A DNA stretch of 64,000 bases from positions 4,651,501 to 4,715,500 of the forward strand of contig NZ_CP007014.1 of NCBI RefSeq assembly GCF_000452705.1, given 5' to 3'. Each line of letters begins with the position of its first letter. Within the stretch, counting starts at the first letter, position 1. Under the pieces are notes generated by a model. It saw only the letters and a list, made by a program, of their open reading frames with translations, was not told the origin of the DNA and made no database searches. This DNA comes from Pseudomonas syringae CC1557. GTDB lineage: Bacteria > Pseudomonadota > Gammaproteobacteria > Pseudomonadales > Pseudomonadaceae. Of this stretch, positions 25,446-34,085 are shown one piece after another. The translations under genes were made by a program, and so were the position numbers.

Positions 25446-26726
25446 ATGGACGCTTTTATACTGTTGGGCAGCTTCATCGCACTGATCCTGATCGGCATGC
25501 CGGTGGCTTACGCGCTGGGCCTTTCAGCCTTGATCGGCGCCTGGTGGATCGATATTCCAGCCGATGCGCTGATGATCCAGATTGCTGGCGGCGTGAATAA
25601 ATTCTCGTTGCTGGCGATTCCGTTCTTTGTACTCGCCGGGGCGATCATGGCCGAAGGCGGAATGTCCCGGCGGCTGGTTGCATTTGCCGCAGTGCTGGTG
25701 GGCTTCGTGCGCGGCGGGCTGTCACTGGTCAATATCGTGGCCTCGACGTTCTTTGGCGCGATCTCGGGCTCGTCAGTGGCCGATACCGCGTCGGTCGGCT
25801 CGGTGCTGATCCCGGAAATGGAGCGTAATGGCTACCCTCGCGACTTCTCGACGGCGGTCACCGTCAGTGGCTCGGTTCAAGCGTTGTTGACGCCGCCCAG
25901 CCACAACTCGGTGTTGTACTCGCTGGCAGCAGGCGGCACGGTATCGATCGCTTCGCTGTTCATGGCGGGTATCCTGCCGGGCCTGCTGCTCAGCGCCGTG
26001 ATGATGGGCCTGTGCATGATCTTCGCGCGCAAGCGTAACTACCCCAAGGGCGAAGTAGTGCCGTTGCGTCAGGCGCTGAAAATTGCCGGTGAAGCACTTT
26101 GGGGCATGATGGCTATGGTCATCATCCTCGGCGGTATCCTGTCGGGTATCTTCACCGCCACCGAGTCGGCCGCAATTGCCGTACTGTGGGCGTTCTTCGT
26201 CACCATGTTCATCTACCGCGACTACAAATGGCGCGACCTGCCCAAGCTGATGCACCGGGCGGCACGCACCATTTCCATCGTGATGATCCTGATCGGTTTC
26301 GCCGCCAGCTTCGGTTACATCCTGACGCTGATGGAAATCCCGATGAAGATCACGACAGCGTTCCTGACCCTGTCGGATAACCGTTACGTGATCCTGATGT
26401 GCATCAACGTCATGTTGCTGCTGCTGGGCACTGTGATGGACATGGCGCCGCTGATTCTGATCCTGACCCCGATTCTGCTGCCGGTCATCGTCGGTGTCGG
26501 TATCGACCCGGTGCATTTCGGCATGATCATGCTGGTCAATCTGGGGATCGGACTGATCACACCGCCGGTGGGCGCGGTGCTGTTCGTGGGTGCTGCAGTG
26601 GGTAAGGTCACCATCGAAGCCACAGTGAAAGCGCTGGTGCCCTTCTACATTGCCCTGTTCCTGGTGCTGATGCTGGTGACCTACGTTCCGGCCATCTCGC
26701 TGTGGCTGCCGAGCGTCGTGCTCTGA
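25446..26726 (+). CDS. dctM: TRAP transporter large membrane subunit (DctM family)
   Basis: The 426-residue protein has about 12 membrane segments, the family sequence GSSVADTASVGSVLIPEM and a late PPVGAVLFVGAAVGK. DctM carries out sodium-coupled transport of the substrate delivered by the binding protein. Starts with ATG immediately after the dctQ stop. The set dctP-dctQ-dctM is complete and undamaged. Confidence 0.93.
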   Translation: MDAFILLGSFIALILIGMPVAYALGLSALIGAWWIDIPADALMIQIAGGVNKFSLLAIPFFVLAGAIMAEGGMSRRLVAFAAVLVGFVRGGLSLVNIVASTFFGAISGSSVADTASVGSVLIPEMERNGYPRDFSTAVTVSGSVQALLTPPSHNSVLYSLAAGGTVSIASLFMAGILPGLLLSAVMMGLCMIFARKRNYPKGEVVPLRQALKIAGEALWGMMAMVIILGGILSGIFTATESAAIAVLWAFFVTMFIYRDYKWRDLPKLMHRAARTISIVMILIGFAASFGYILTLMEIPMKITTAFLTLSDNRYVILMCINVMLLLLGTVMDMAPLILILTPILLPVIVGVGIDPVHFGMIMLVNLGIGLITPPVGAVLFVGAAVGKVTIEATVKALVPFYIALFLVLMLVTYVPAISLWLPSVVL

Positions 26727-26746
26727 AGCCTGTCGCTGCCATACCT

Positions 26747-26770
26747 CCGGAGCCCTGCAAAGGGCTCCGG
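26747..26770 (+). terminator. strong hairpin between dctM and the EamA permease gene
   Basis: CCGGAGCCC (26747-26755) pairs with GGGCTCCGG (26762-26770) around TGCAAA. No T run follows, so it may only attenuate transcription or stabilise the upstream RNA. Confidence 0.5.
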
Positions 26771-26810
26771 TGCGCAACGTCTGTTGTCCAGCCAAGGAGG
26801 CTGGTTGCGT

Positions 26811-27779
26811 ATGCCCACCCCTGCCCTGTTTCCCCGTCACATTGCCGTGCTGATCCTCGCGCTGCTGGCCTGCTCGTTTGCCGGCAATCATATTGCAGCG
26901 CGTATCGCTTTCGACCACGACACCGGCCTGCTGCTGGCCATCCTTTGTCGCTCTGGCGTGACATTGCTGGTCCTGACCAGCCTGGTGCTGTGGCAACGTG
27001 AAAAAATTAGCCTGCCGGCCAGCACCTGGCGCTGGCAACTGCTGCTCGGGTTGCTGATCGCAACCCAGAGTTTTTGTATCTACTCGGCGGTGGCGCGCAT
27101 TCCGGTGGCCCTGGCGCTGCTGGTGGTCAATGTCTCGCCGATTCTGCTGGCGTTGCTGAGCTGGGCACTGGGCGGTACCAGGCCTACGCGGCGTGCAGCA
27201 GGCCTGATGGGGCTGATTCTGTTTGGCTTGACGCTGGCGCTGGACGTGCCACAGCGCTTGTCAAACCCGGGCAGCAGCGAGCCGCAATGGCTGGAGGGCA
27301 TCGCTTACGCGTCTACCGCCGCGGTGGTGTTCGCGTTTGCGCTGTGGATTACCGATAACAAACTGTCGAGCATGCGCGGCAGCGTACGCAGCATGCTGAC
27401 CATGGCCGTGGTGTTTGTGGTCGCCGCCGTTGCAGGCAGCAGCGGCGTGTTGCCCGGCGGCGTGGATCTGCCGACGAGTCAGGTCGGCTGGACCGCACTG
27501 ACCAGTCTGGTGCTGCTTTACGGGCTGGGCTTTTCGCTGCTGTTCATCTGCATGGCGCGTCTGGACATCAGCCGCAATGCCCCGGTGATGAACATCGAAC
27601 CGGTGGCGAGCCTGTTGTTTGGCTGGCTGATTCTGGACCAGTTGCTCAGCGGCGGCCAGGTCATCGGCGGGCTGATCGTCGTCAGTGGCATTGTCCTGCT
27701 CACCTGGCGCCGCGCCACCCCGCCGCCTCAAACCTCCACCAAGGTGTTGCATCATGCCCGTGAACATTCTGACCCTTGA
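26811..27779 (+). CDS. EamA/DMT-family permease
   Basis: The 322-residue protein has ten membrane segments in two five-helix halves, as in drug/metabolite transporters of the EamA family. The start used has a strong AAGGAGG at 26794-26800; an earlier in-frame codon at 26784 covers that site. It follows the TRAP genes and overlaps the next gene by 26 bases. It could export or import a pathway metabolite; the substrate is unknown. Confidence 0.82.
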   Translation: MPTPALFPRHIAVLILALLACSFAGNHIAARIAFDHDTGLLLAILCRSGVTLLVLTSLVLWQREKISLPASTWRWQLLLGLLIATQSFCIYSAVARIPVALALLVVNVSPILLALLSWALGGTRPTRRAAGLMGLILFGLTLALDVPQRLSNPGSSEPQWLEGIAYASTAAVVFAFALWITDNKLSSMRGSVRSMLTMAVVFVVAAVAGSSGVLPGGVDLPTSQVGWTALTSLVLLYGLGFSLLFICMARLDISRNAPVMNIEPVASLLFGWLILDQLLSGGQVIGGLIVVSGIVLLTWRRATPPPQTSTKVLHHAREHSDP

Positions 27780-28662
27780 AGATGGCGTGACCCGCCTCAG
27801 CGTGGCCCCTGAAATCGGCGGCAGTGTCGTCAACTGGAGCGTATTGGCAAGCGGCCAGCCCTTGCTGCGTTCAAGCAACGACGATGCACTGGCGGCCTGC
27901 ACGCCGCGTCGACTGGCCTGCTACCCGCTGGCGCCCTGGTCGAACCGGATTGGCAACGGCGGGTTCGACACGCCAGACGGCTGGCTGGCGTTGACACCCA
28001 ACAGCGCCAACGACCCGCTGCCGATTCATGGCAGTGCCTGGCAGCAAGCCTGGACGGTCGTCGAGCAGACGCCACGGCAAGTCTGCCTGCAACTCGACAG
28101 TCTGATCCCCTTTGCCTATCGCGCTGAACTGCGCTACACCCTGCACGACGGCCAACTGAGCATCGAACTGACCACTACTCACTTGGACAATCGCGCCGCC
28201 TGGCATGGGCTGGGCTTGCACCCTTATTTGCCTCGCACAGCCCATACGCGCCTACAGACCAACGCCGCACAGGTCTGGCTGTGCGACGAAAGCGGATTGC
28301 CCACCGCCTTGCAGGACCTTCCCCCCGAATGGGACTTCCAGCACAGCCGCGCCTTGCCCGACACGCGCCTCGACAATGGCTTCACCGGCTGGGATGGCCG
28401 CAGCATCATCAGCCAACCGGACCTGGGCTATGAACTGCATTGCCAGGCCACCGACAGCGACTACTTTCTGGTCTTTTGCCCGCCGGGGCTGGATTTCTTC
28501 TGTTTCGAGCCGGTCAGCCACCCGGTCAACGCCCATCACTTGCCAGGCCATCCGGGATTGAAGCTGCTGCGGCATGGAGAGTCGATGCGGCTGGGGGTCA
28601 GTCTGACCTACAAGGCTTCCAGCACAGTGCAATGTGAAACATCACGGAAAAATGACTGTTGA
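27754..28662 (+). CDS. aldose 1-epimerase family protein (GalM-like)
   Basis: The 302-residue protein has the galactose mutarotase-like fold signatures NRIGNGGF, IHGSAWQQAW and HGLGLHPYLPR with the conserved histidines. Mutarotases interconvert the alpha and beta anomers of sugars. Because Udh acts on the beta-pyranose form of uronic acids, an epimerase in the same operon would help supply it; this is inference. The ATG overlaps the end of the EamA gene, so they are probably cotranscribed. Confidence 0.82.
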   Translation: MPVNILTLEDGVTRLSVAPEIGGSVVNWSVLASGQPLLRSSNDDALAACTPRRLACYPLAPWSNRIGNGGFDTPDGWLALTPNSANDPLPIHGSAWQQAWTVVEQTPRQVCLQLDSLIPFAYRAELRYTLHDGQLSIELTTTHLDNRAAWHGLGLHPYLPRTAHTRLQTNAAQVWLCDESGLPTALQDLPPEWDFQHSRALPDTRLDNGFTGWDGRSIISQPDLGYELHCQATDSDYFLVFCPPGLDFFCFEPVSHPVNAHHLPGHPGLKLLRHGESMRLGVSLTYKASSTVQCETSRKNDC

Positions 28663-28680
28663 TCCACTCATCGCATCCTG

Positions 28681-28708
28681 TGATCCATCCCCTCTCCATC
28701 TTCGTAAC
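28681..28708 (+). promoter_or_regulatory. candidate ECF promoter upstream of the sigma gene (autoregulation)
   Basis: TGATCC (28681-28686), 16 bases, then CGTAAC (28703-28708) resembles promoters of RpoE/ChrR-type (ECF11) sigma factors, which start with TGATCC and end near CGTAA or TAAGA. A second TGATCC lies at 28660-28665. Confidence 0.5.
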
Positions 28709-28758
28709 ATCTATGACCCGCGAACCAATACCAGACAATGGTGATCAGAAGGTGGATC

Positions 28759-29367
28759 ATGAGTATTACTGCCAGTCTCAGGACCTTCTGTCACTTGTCC
28801 AACCCGCACAGCGATTCGCCGATAACCCGACTTTGGATCGAAGAAGTCGCCGCCGTGGCCCGCAAGAGGGACCGCGACAGCTTCATGCGCATCTACGATC
28901 ACTTCGCTCCGCGTTTGCTGCGTTATTTGACGGGGTTGAATGTGCCCGAAGGGCAGGCTGAAGAGCTGGTGCAGGAGGTGCTGCTGAAACTGTGGCACAA
29001 GGCCGAGTCATTCGACCCGAGCAAAGCCAGCCTGGGGACCTGGCTGTTCCGTATAGCGCGCAATATGTACATCGACAGCGTGCGCAAGGATCGTGGCTGG
29101 GTGCAGGTACAAAATTCGCTAGAGCAACTCGAGCGTCTGGAGGCCCCGGTCGACAGAACGCTCGATTACAGCCAGCGACAAGAACATCAATTGAACGCTG
29201 CCATCCAGAACCTGCCCACCGATCAGGCCAAAGTGTTGCGAATGTCTTATTTCGAAGCGCTCAGCCACCGGGAAATTTCCGAACGCTTGAATATGCCGCT
29301 GGGCACGGTGAAGTCGTGCTTGCGTCTGGCCTTTCAAAAGCTGCGTTCAGGGATGGAGGAGTCATGA
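28759..29367 (+). CDS. ECF sigma factor, RpoE/ChrR-type (ECF11-like)
   Basis: The 202-residue protein has sigma region 2 (RIYDHFAPRLLRYLTGL and WLFRIARNMYIDSVRKD) and region 4 (LPTDQAKVLRMSYFEALSH, HREISERLNMPLGTVKSCL). The gene overlaps a ChrR-family anti-sigma gene by ATGA, the arrangement of ECF11 systems that respond to singlet oxygen in Rhodobacter and relatives. ATG 28759 has AAGGTGG upstream. The targets are unknown. Confidence 0.88.
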   Translation: MSITASLRTFCHLSNPHSDSPITRLWIEEVAAVARKRDRDSFMRIYDHFAPRLLRYLTGLNVPEGQAEELVQEVLLKLWHKAESFDPSKASLGTWLFRIARNMYIDSVRKDRGWVQVQNSLEQLERLEAPVDRTLDYSQRQEHQLNAAIQNLPTDQAKVLRMSYFEALSHREISERLNMPLGTVKSCLRLAFQKLRSGMEES

Positions 29368-30029
29368 TGGGCCCATTGCATCATCCGGATGACGCGACGC
29401 TGATCAGCTATGCATCAGGGGCGCTGTCGCAGGTCATCTCTCTGGTCACCGCCGCGCATCTGGAGCGCTGCGCCGAATGCAGAGCGCGGCTCAGGCAGGC
29501 AGAGCAGATCGGCGGCGCATTGATGCAGCGCAACACCAGTACGGTGGTACCGCTCAAAGGTCGCTCGGCGATGCTGGCGCGTCTGGATGAACAGGTCATG
29601 AACGCTGAACCGTCAATGCATTCAATGCCTGCGGCCAACCAGGACCCGGACCTGCTGCCGACCTGCATGCAGGCGCATTTTGGCCGCCACCTGAGCGAGT
29701 TGAAATGGAAGACCCTGATCCCCGGCGTGCAGCGCGTACGCGCCAAAGGCATCGAGCACGGTAACCTCATTTTGCTGAAAATCGCACCGGGCGTCAGCAT
29801 GCCGGTTCACAGCCATGAAAGCGGCGAAATGACCATGGTTCTCAAGGGTGCTTATCACGACGTGCAGGGAGAATTCGGACTGGGAGATGTGGCCGATCTG
29901 GACAGCCATATCCAGCACCAGCCGATTGCCTACCCGGACCGGGAATGCATCTGCGTGCTGGCCGCCGAATCAAAGCTGCGCTTTCATGGGCTGCTGGCGA
30001 GGATGATGCAGCCGTTTTTCGGGATTTGA
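29364..30029 (+). CDS. ChrR-family zinc anti-sigma factor with cupin domain
   Basis: The 221-residue protein has an N-terminal anti-sigma domain with a zinc site: an early HH pair and HLERCAEC (His-x3-Cys-x2-Cys). The C-terminal cupin domain holds PVHSHESGEM and SHIQHQ, matching the second metal site of R. sphaeroides ChrR (His-x-His-x3-Glu plus a later His). Such proteins hold their sigma factor inactive until singlet oxygen or peroxides disturb the cupin domain. Two ATG codons overlap at 29364 and 29367; GGAGGA lies just before. It is soluble and cytoplasmic. Confidence 0.88.
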   Translation: MMGPLHHPDDATLISYASGALSQVISLVTAAHLERCAECRARLRQAEQIGGALMQRNTSTVVPLKGRSAMLARLDEQVMNAEPSMHSMPAANQDPDLLPTCMQAHFGRHLSELKWKTLIPGVQRVRAKGIEHGNLILLKIAPGVSMPVHSHESGEMTMVLKGAYHDVQGEFGLGDVADLDSHIQHQPIAYPDRECICVLAAESKLRFHGLLARMMQPFFGI

Positions 30030-30051
30030 AAAACGGCCACTGCCACGGCTT

Positions 30052-31308
30052 TCAGCGCTGAATACTGACACCCAGCGAAGCCAGTGCATCCCAGTAACCG
30101 GGATAGGTCTTGCCGACGCAATCGGGGTCCTGGATGCGGATGCCTTTGATCTTCAGGCCCGCCAGCGCAAAGCACATGGCGATACGGTGGTCGGCGTGGG
30201 TGTCGATCAACGCATCGACCGTGGTGCCTGCGAGCGCCGGGTTGGCATTGACCACCAGGTCATCGCCCTCCTCGACTGCCAGACCGGGTGCGATAGCGCA
30301 CAGGCCTTGAGACAGGGCCGAAATCCGGTCGCACTCCTTGACCCGCAGATTGGCGATCCCGACAAAGCGTACTGGCTGGCGATTGAACGCAGCGAGCACC
30401 GCCAGCGTCGGAATCGCATCCTGCATTTGCGAGCCGTCGATGACGGCAGGCATGTTCGGGAAGCTATCGATGATCTGGCTGGCCAGGGCATCCGGCTGGG
30501 TGAAGGCGTCACTCGCCACGCCGAGGTCGATAGTGCCCCCGGTCAAAGCCTGTGCGGCCCACAGATAAGTCGCTGCCGAAGCGTCAGGCTCGATGTGGAA
30601 ATCGGTCGCGCGATAGCCGGTGGCCGATACTTTCCAGGCTGAGTCACCGATAGCCTGAACCTCTGCGCCGAAGGCCTGCATGGCTGCGAGGGTCAGGTCG
30701 ACGTAACCGCGTGCGCCGATTTCGCTGCCGGTCAGGGCCACTTCGACAGGCCCCTTGCCGCAGGCTCCGGCCATCAGCAGCGCCGACACGTACTGACTGG
30801 ACAGGTTGCCGTCGATCTCGATGCGGCCTGCCTCCAGACCACCCTTGCCCTTGATCGCCACCGGCGGGCAACCCGTCGGCGCACTGACGTCCACACCCAT
30901 GCGCTGCAAGGCATCGACCAGCGGGCCGATCGGGCGCTTGCGCATGTACTCGTCGCCATCGACTACGAAGTTGCCTTCGAAATTGGCCAGCGCGGCCGTC
31001 AGAAAACGCGTCGCGGTCCCGGCATTCCCCAGGAACAGCGCTTGCTGTGGCGCCTGCCAGTGACCGCTGCTGGTCACAACGAAGGTGCTGTCATCCGGCT
31101 CATCGACCTGCACGCCCATCAGACGCAGGGCTTCGGACATCACGCGGGTGTCGTCGCTCTTCAGCGCGCCGGTCAGGCGACTGGTGCCTTTGGCCAGACC
31201 CGCCAGCAGCAAAGCACGGTTGGTGATCGACTTGGAGCCCGGCGGGCTGACGCGCCCGACCAGCGGGCGCTCGACAGGCAAAACAGTGAGGGTGGCTTGA
31301 GATCGCAT
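30052..31308 (-). CDS. aroA: stand-alone 3-phosphoshikimate 1-carboxyvinyltransferase (EPSP synthase)
   Basis: The 418-residue enzyme makes EPSP from shikimate-3-phosphate and PEP for aromatic amino acid synthesis. Motifs: PGSKSITNR (23-31), GNAGTATRFL (94-103), RPIGPLVDAL, LSSQYVSALLMA, and LRVKECDRI near the C-terminus. At the place where E. coli AroA has Pro101, this protein has Phe (Phe102). Pseudomonads usually carry an AroA domain fused to prephenate dehydrogenase elsewhere in the genome, so this would be a second copy; I cannot see the other. It is convergent with the sigma/anti-sigma pair. Confidence 0.85.
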   Translation of the reverse strand: MRSQATLTVLPVERPLVGRVSPPGSKSITNRALLLAGLAKGTSRLTGALKSDDTRVMSEALRLMGVQVDEPDDSTFVVTSSGHWQAPQQALFLGNAGTATRFLTAALANFEGNFVVDGDEYMRKRPIGPLVDALQRMGVDVSAPTGCPPVAIKGKGGLEAGRIEIDGNLSSQYVSALLMAGACGKGPVEVALTGSEIGARGYVDLTLAAMQAFGAEVQAIGDSAWKVSATGYRATDFHIEPDASAATYLWAAQALTGGTIDLGVASDAFTQPDALASQIIDSFPNMPAVIDGSQMQDAIPTLAVLAAFNRQPVRFVGIANLRVKECDRISALSQGLCAIAPGLAVEEGDDLVVNANPALAGTTVDALIDTHADHRIAMCFALAGLKIKGIRIQDPDCVGKTYPGYWDALASLGVSIQR

Positions 31309-31404
31309 GATGTCCCTGAGCGTCAGCGGAAAAATCGCGATCCTAGCACGAGGACGATCAAGCCCGCAGGGCGGTTTTGCCGGATGGCCATGACTCCAGG
31401 CCGA

Positions 31405-31887
31405 TCACTTTTGCGCGGTGCCGGACAGTTTCTGCAGCTTGTCGTTGGCCGTCAGCAATTGATTGCGGTTGGCCGCCACATCGGTCACGTCGTAAATCAC
31501 CAGGCACACATGGCTGATCGCGCCCGTGGTGGAACGCAGCGGGAACAGTGTGGTGTTCTGGTACATGAACTCCTCCTGCCCGGTGATCGGCTGGTAATTC
31601 TTGAAGCGCACCAGGTACGGCCGCTGCTCCCAAATGGTGAACGCGGGCGTGCCGAGGGTCACGACGTTATCGATTTTCTTGCTGAACCACTTCGCGTTGA
31701 CCTCGGGAAAAATCTCGAAAAAGGTCTTGTCGATGGCCACGTAGGGCACCACACCAGAGCGATTTTCCATGAAGGTGTTCCAGACCGTTACCCGATAATT
31801 CAGGTCCAGCACCACAATGCCTACGTCAATGTTCTGCGTGACGGCAAGCAACCAATGAAGCTCGTTGATTTCGATAGCGTTGCTCAT
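31405..31887 (-). CDS. single PAS-domain protein, partner of the REC-CheC regulator
   Basis: The 160-residue soluble protein is essentially one PAS domain (NIDVGIVVLDLNYRVTVWN to VCLVIYDVTDVAANR) plus a short C-terminal helix. No output domain is present. It lies three bases after the stop of the response-regulator gene and should be cotranscribed. It may sense a ligand or redox state and pass it to a histidine kinase elsewhere. Confidence 0.72.
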   Translation of the reverse strand: MSNAIEINELHWLLAVTQNIDVGIVVLDLNYRVTVWNTFMENRSGVVPYVAIDKTFFEIFPEVNAKWFSKKIDNVVTLGTPAFTIWEQRPYLVRFKNYQPITGQEEFMYQNTTLFPLRSTTGAISHVCLVIYDVTDVAANRNQLLTANDKLQKLSGTAQK

Positions 31888-31890
31888 GGG

Positions 31891-32895
31891 TCAGCTCATC
31901 ATGTAGGCGAGTTTTTTGGTAAGCAGCTCGACCGAATCTTCGGTGAACAGCATCAGCAGATCGAAATGCAGATTGTGGCCTTCCACGCTGTAACTGATTT
32001 CGACCGCCAGGGTCTTTTTCCAGCGTTGCTGATTGATGCGGATCAGCTCATCGATTCCGCCCTGAGCGCCCAGCAACTGCGGGTGGCCTTGCGAAAATGC
32101 GATGTCGATCTGCTCGGCAATACCGCTCAGGCAGGCACCGATCAGGATGGTAGACAGGTCGAGCAGCATCTCCATGTCGGAACTGTCGGAGTGATCGCCG
32201 CCCATCAGTTGCGAGATGCCGGAAATATCCGAATCATGAAAAATCAGCAGCGCTTCACCAGAAATACCGCCACCGATGTAGCCCTGACACACTGCCGTCA
32301 AACGCTGATCACTGTGCGCATCGGCCAGTGCCATGTGCAATTCGCCGACTTCGAGCATGTTCACGTTGGGTACCGGCAGCTGTACGAACACCCCCAACAC
32401 CTTGGCCAGCAATGCTGCCGCACGGCCCATGGCAACGTTGATGGTCTCGCGGAAGGCATCCTGAAAGCTGATCACCCCGCCGGTGTTGTTCAGCGCGGGC
32501 AACGCAACCGGCGCAGCCGCAGGCTTGCCCAGCAGGCCGAGCCGCTCCAGCGTGCTTTTGAGCTCGTCCGGGTCGGCAGGTTTTTTCAGGAACGCCAGCG
32601 CCCCCAGCTCCATGACCCGGCGCACCGCTTCGTCCTGCACGTCGCCGGACACGACAATCACCTTGGCGTCCAGGTTCTCGGCGCGAATCGCCGCGAGCGT
32701 CTGGTAGCCGTCCATCACTGGCATGGTCAGGTCGAGCAGCACGACCTGTCCCTGCCCTTTGCGTATGGCCTCCATACCTTCCTGGCCTTGGGTAGCCAGG
32801 GTGACCGACACATCCCAGTCTTCGGGCAAGGCACGCAACAGCTGCTTGCGCGCCATATTCGAGTCGTCACATATCAACAGCGCAAGCGTGGACAT
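31891..32895 (-). CDS. response regulator with C-terminal CheC/CheX-like phosphatase domain
   Basis: The 334-residue protein has a receiver domain with Asp10/Asp11, phosphoacceptor Asp55 in VVLLDLTMPVMDG, VVSGD and the KKP lysine. After a linker, the second half resembles CheC-type phosphatases: ETINVAMGRAAALLAKVLG holds the E-x2-N-x3-G active-site motif, and a second helix (DLSTILIGACLSGIAEQ) has the same layout with weaker match. The fusion suggests it removes phosphate from itself or from a CheY partner. It has no DNA-binding or GGDEF domain. A PAS gene follows. Confidence 0.78.
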   Translation of the reverse strand: MSTLALLICDDSNMARKQLLRALPEDWDVSVTLATQGQEGMEAIRKGQGQVVLLDLTMPVMDGYQTLAAIRAENLDAKVIVVSGDVQDEAVRRVMELGALAFLKKPADPDELKSTLERLGLLGKPAAAPVALPALNNTGGVISFQDAFRETINVAMGRAAALLAKVLGVFVQLPVPNVNMLEVGELHMALADAHSDQRLTAVCQGYIGGGISGEALLIFHDSDISGISQLMGGDHSDSSDMEMLLDLSTILIGACLSGIAEQIDIAFSQGHPQLLGAQGGIDELIRINQQRWKKTLAVEISYSVEGHNLHFDLLMLFTEDSVELLTKKLAYMMS

Positions 32896-33169
32896 CGTGT
32901 GGTTCTCACTGCAGAAAAATCAGGCCGATGGTGGCGGACAACACATATACGTTCGACTGCACGCTCGACTGGCCTGAGCCTATAACGCTCGATCGGTAAC
33001 ATTCAAACTAAACCTATAGCCTAAATCGGCGATCTTTGAAGTTTCTGTAATTTAAGTCGATATCTGTTGCTGCAGATCACTACCGCTGCCGATCAAACAG
33101 GCCTACTATCAAGTGATAGCTTTAATAGCAATCACTCGATAGATTTACCGTTCAATAGCGAGGAGCCTC
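32896..33169. other. divergent region upstream of the regulator and toxin-antitoxin genes
   Basis: This 274-base AT-richer region holds the promoter of the REC-CheC operon and of the toxin-antitoxin pair. Inverted repeat CTATCA/TGATAG lies at 33106-33119, near a weak -10 candidate TACTAT. AATAGC and CGATAG-like words follow up to 33157. Confidence 0.45.
33106..33119. promoter_or_regulatory. candidate operator of the RES/Xre operon
   Basis: CTATCA and TGATAG flank two central bases and overlap a possible -10 box, 50-60 bases before the antitoxin start. Antitoxins of this family often repress their own operon at such palindromes. Confidence 0.45.
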
Positions 33170-33619
33170 ATGTCTTTGCCCATCAGCGACTACCATCCAG
33201 CCCTGCCCCGGCAAGACGATTTCTGGCAGCACCTGGGCATCCCGGCACGTGGCACCCGCCTGCACACCGCATTGCACAGCGGTTTGCCCTATGAAGTATT
33301 CGAGCGCCTGGCGAACTACACCGACCTGAACCGCTCGACGCTCGCCGAACATCTGGGCATCGCCCCGGCAACCTTGCAGCGGCGTCTCAAGGTGCGGCGT
33401 TTCAATGCCGAAGAAAGTGATCGCCTGTTTCGTCTGGCAGCTGTCTACAAGGCAGCACTGGATCTGTTCGAAGATGACACCGAAGCCACGCGCCAATGGC
33501 TGGCGAATCCTGTCCACGGGCTGGGCAATCGCAAGCCGCTGGAGATGCTTGCCACCTCGGCTGAAGCCCAGGCAGTGCTCGACCTGATCGGTCGGCTGGA
33601 GCATGGAGTGGTGGCGTGA
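33170..33619 (+). CDS. Xre/MbcA-type antitoxin (DUF2384)
   Basis: The 149-residue protein has a helix-turn-helix part (RSTLAEHLGIAPATLQRRL) and a C-terminal DUF2384 domain ending in NPVHGLGNRKPLEML. It is the partner of RES-domain toxins. GCGAGGAG precedes the ATG. Its stop overlaps the toxin start as GTGA, so translation is coupled and antitoxin is made first. Confidence 0.9.
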   Translation: MSLPISDYHPALPRQDDFWQHLGIPARGTRLHTALHSGLPYEVFERLANYTDLNRSTLAEHLGIAPATLQRRLKVRRFNAEESDRLFRLAAVYKAALDLFEDDTEATRQWLANPVHGLGNRKPLEMLATSAEAQAVLDLIGRLEHGVVA

Positions 33620-34077
33620 TTGCAGTCTATCGTCTGGTAAAGCGCAAATGGCTGGCGCAAGCGTTCGACGGCGAAGGCGCCAAACTCTATGGCGGACGCT
33701 GGAACAGCAAGGGCACTGCTTGTATCTATTGCGCCGGCAGCGAATCGCTGGCGTTGTTGGAAATACTGGTGCACCTTAACAACGCCAGTGTAGCCCGCCA
33801 TTACACGATGCTTGAACTGCAGATCGCCGAAGAGCTGATCCTCAATGCGCGCCCCGATACTCTGCCACACGACTGGCGCGAAGAACCTGCACCACACGCC
33901 ACCGCCTCGTTCGGCGACGCTTGGCTGGCATCGGGTCAAAGTCTGGCACTGGCCGTACCCAGCGTCATAATTCCGCGCGAATGCAACTACCTCCTCAATG
34001 TCCAGCATCCTGAATTCAGGACCGTTGTAGCAGCGGCAAGAGCGCTGGAGTTTGATGTAGACCCGCGCTTGAAGTGA
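33616..34077 (+). CDS. RES-domain toxin
   Basis: The 153-residue protein has the RES fold: IAVYRLVKRKWL at the start, GAKLYGGRWNSKGTACIY with the conserved Arg, and SLALLEILVHL with the Glu. RES toxins degrade NAD(+) and stop growth when the antitoxin is lost. The start is GTG, four bases before the antitoxin stop ends. It ends eight bases from the convergent wssI gene. Confidence 0.9.
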   Translation: MIAVYRLVKRKWLAQAFDGEGAKLYGGRWNSKGTACIYCAGSESLALLEILVHLNNASVARHYTMLELQIAEELILNARPDTLPHDWREEPAPHATASFGDAWLASGQSLALAVPSVIIPRECNYLLNVQHPEFRTVVAAARALEFDVDPRLK

Positions 34078-34085
34078 GCTGGCTA

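Noticed and set aside
31042..32985. A 647-codon open frame on the plus strand across aroA, the PAS gene and the REC-CheC gene
   Set aside because: It lies antisense to three well-supported genes and its composition is that of a shadow frame.
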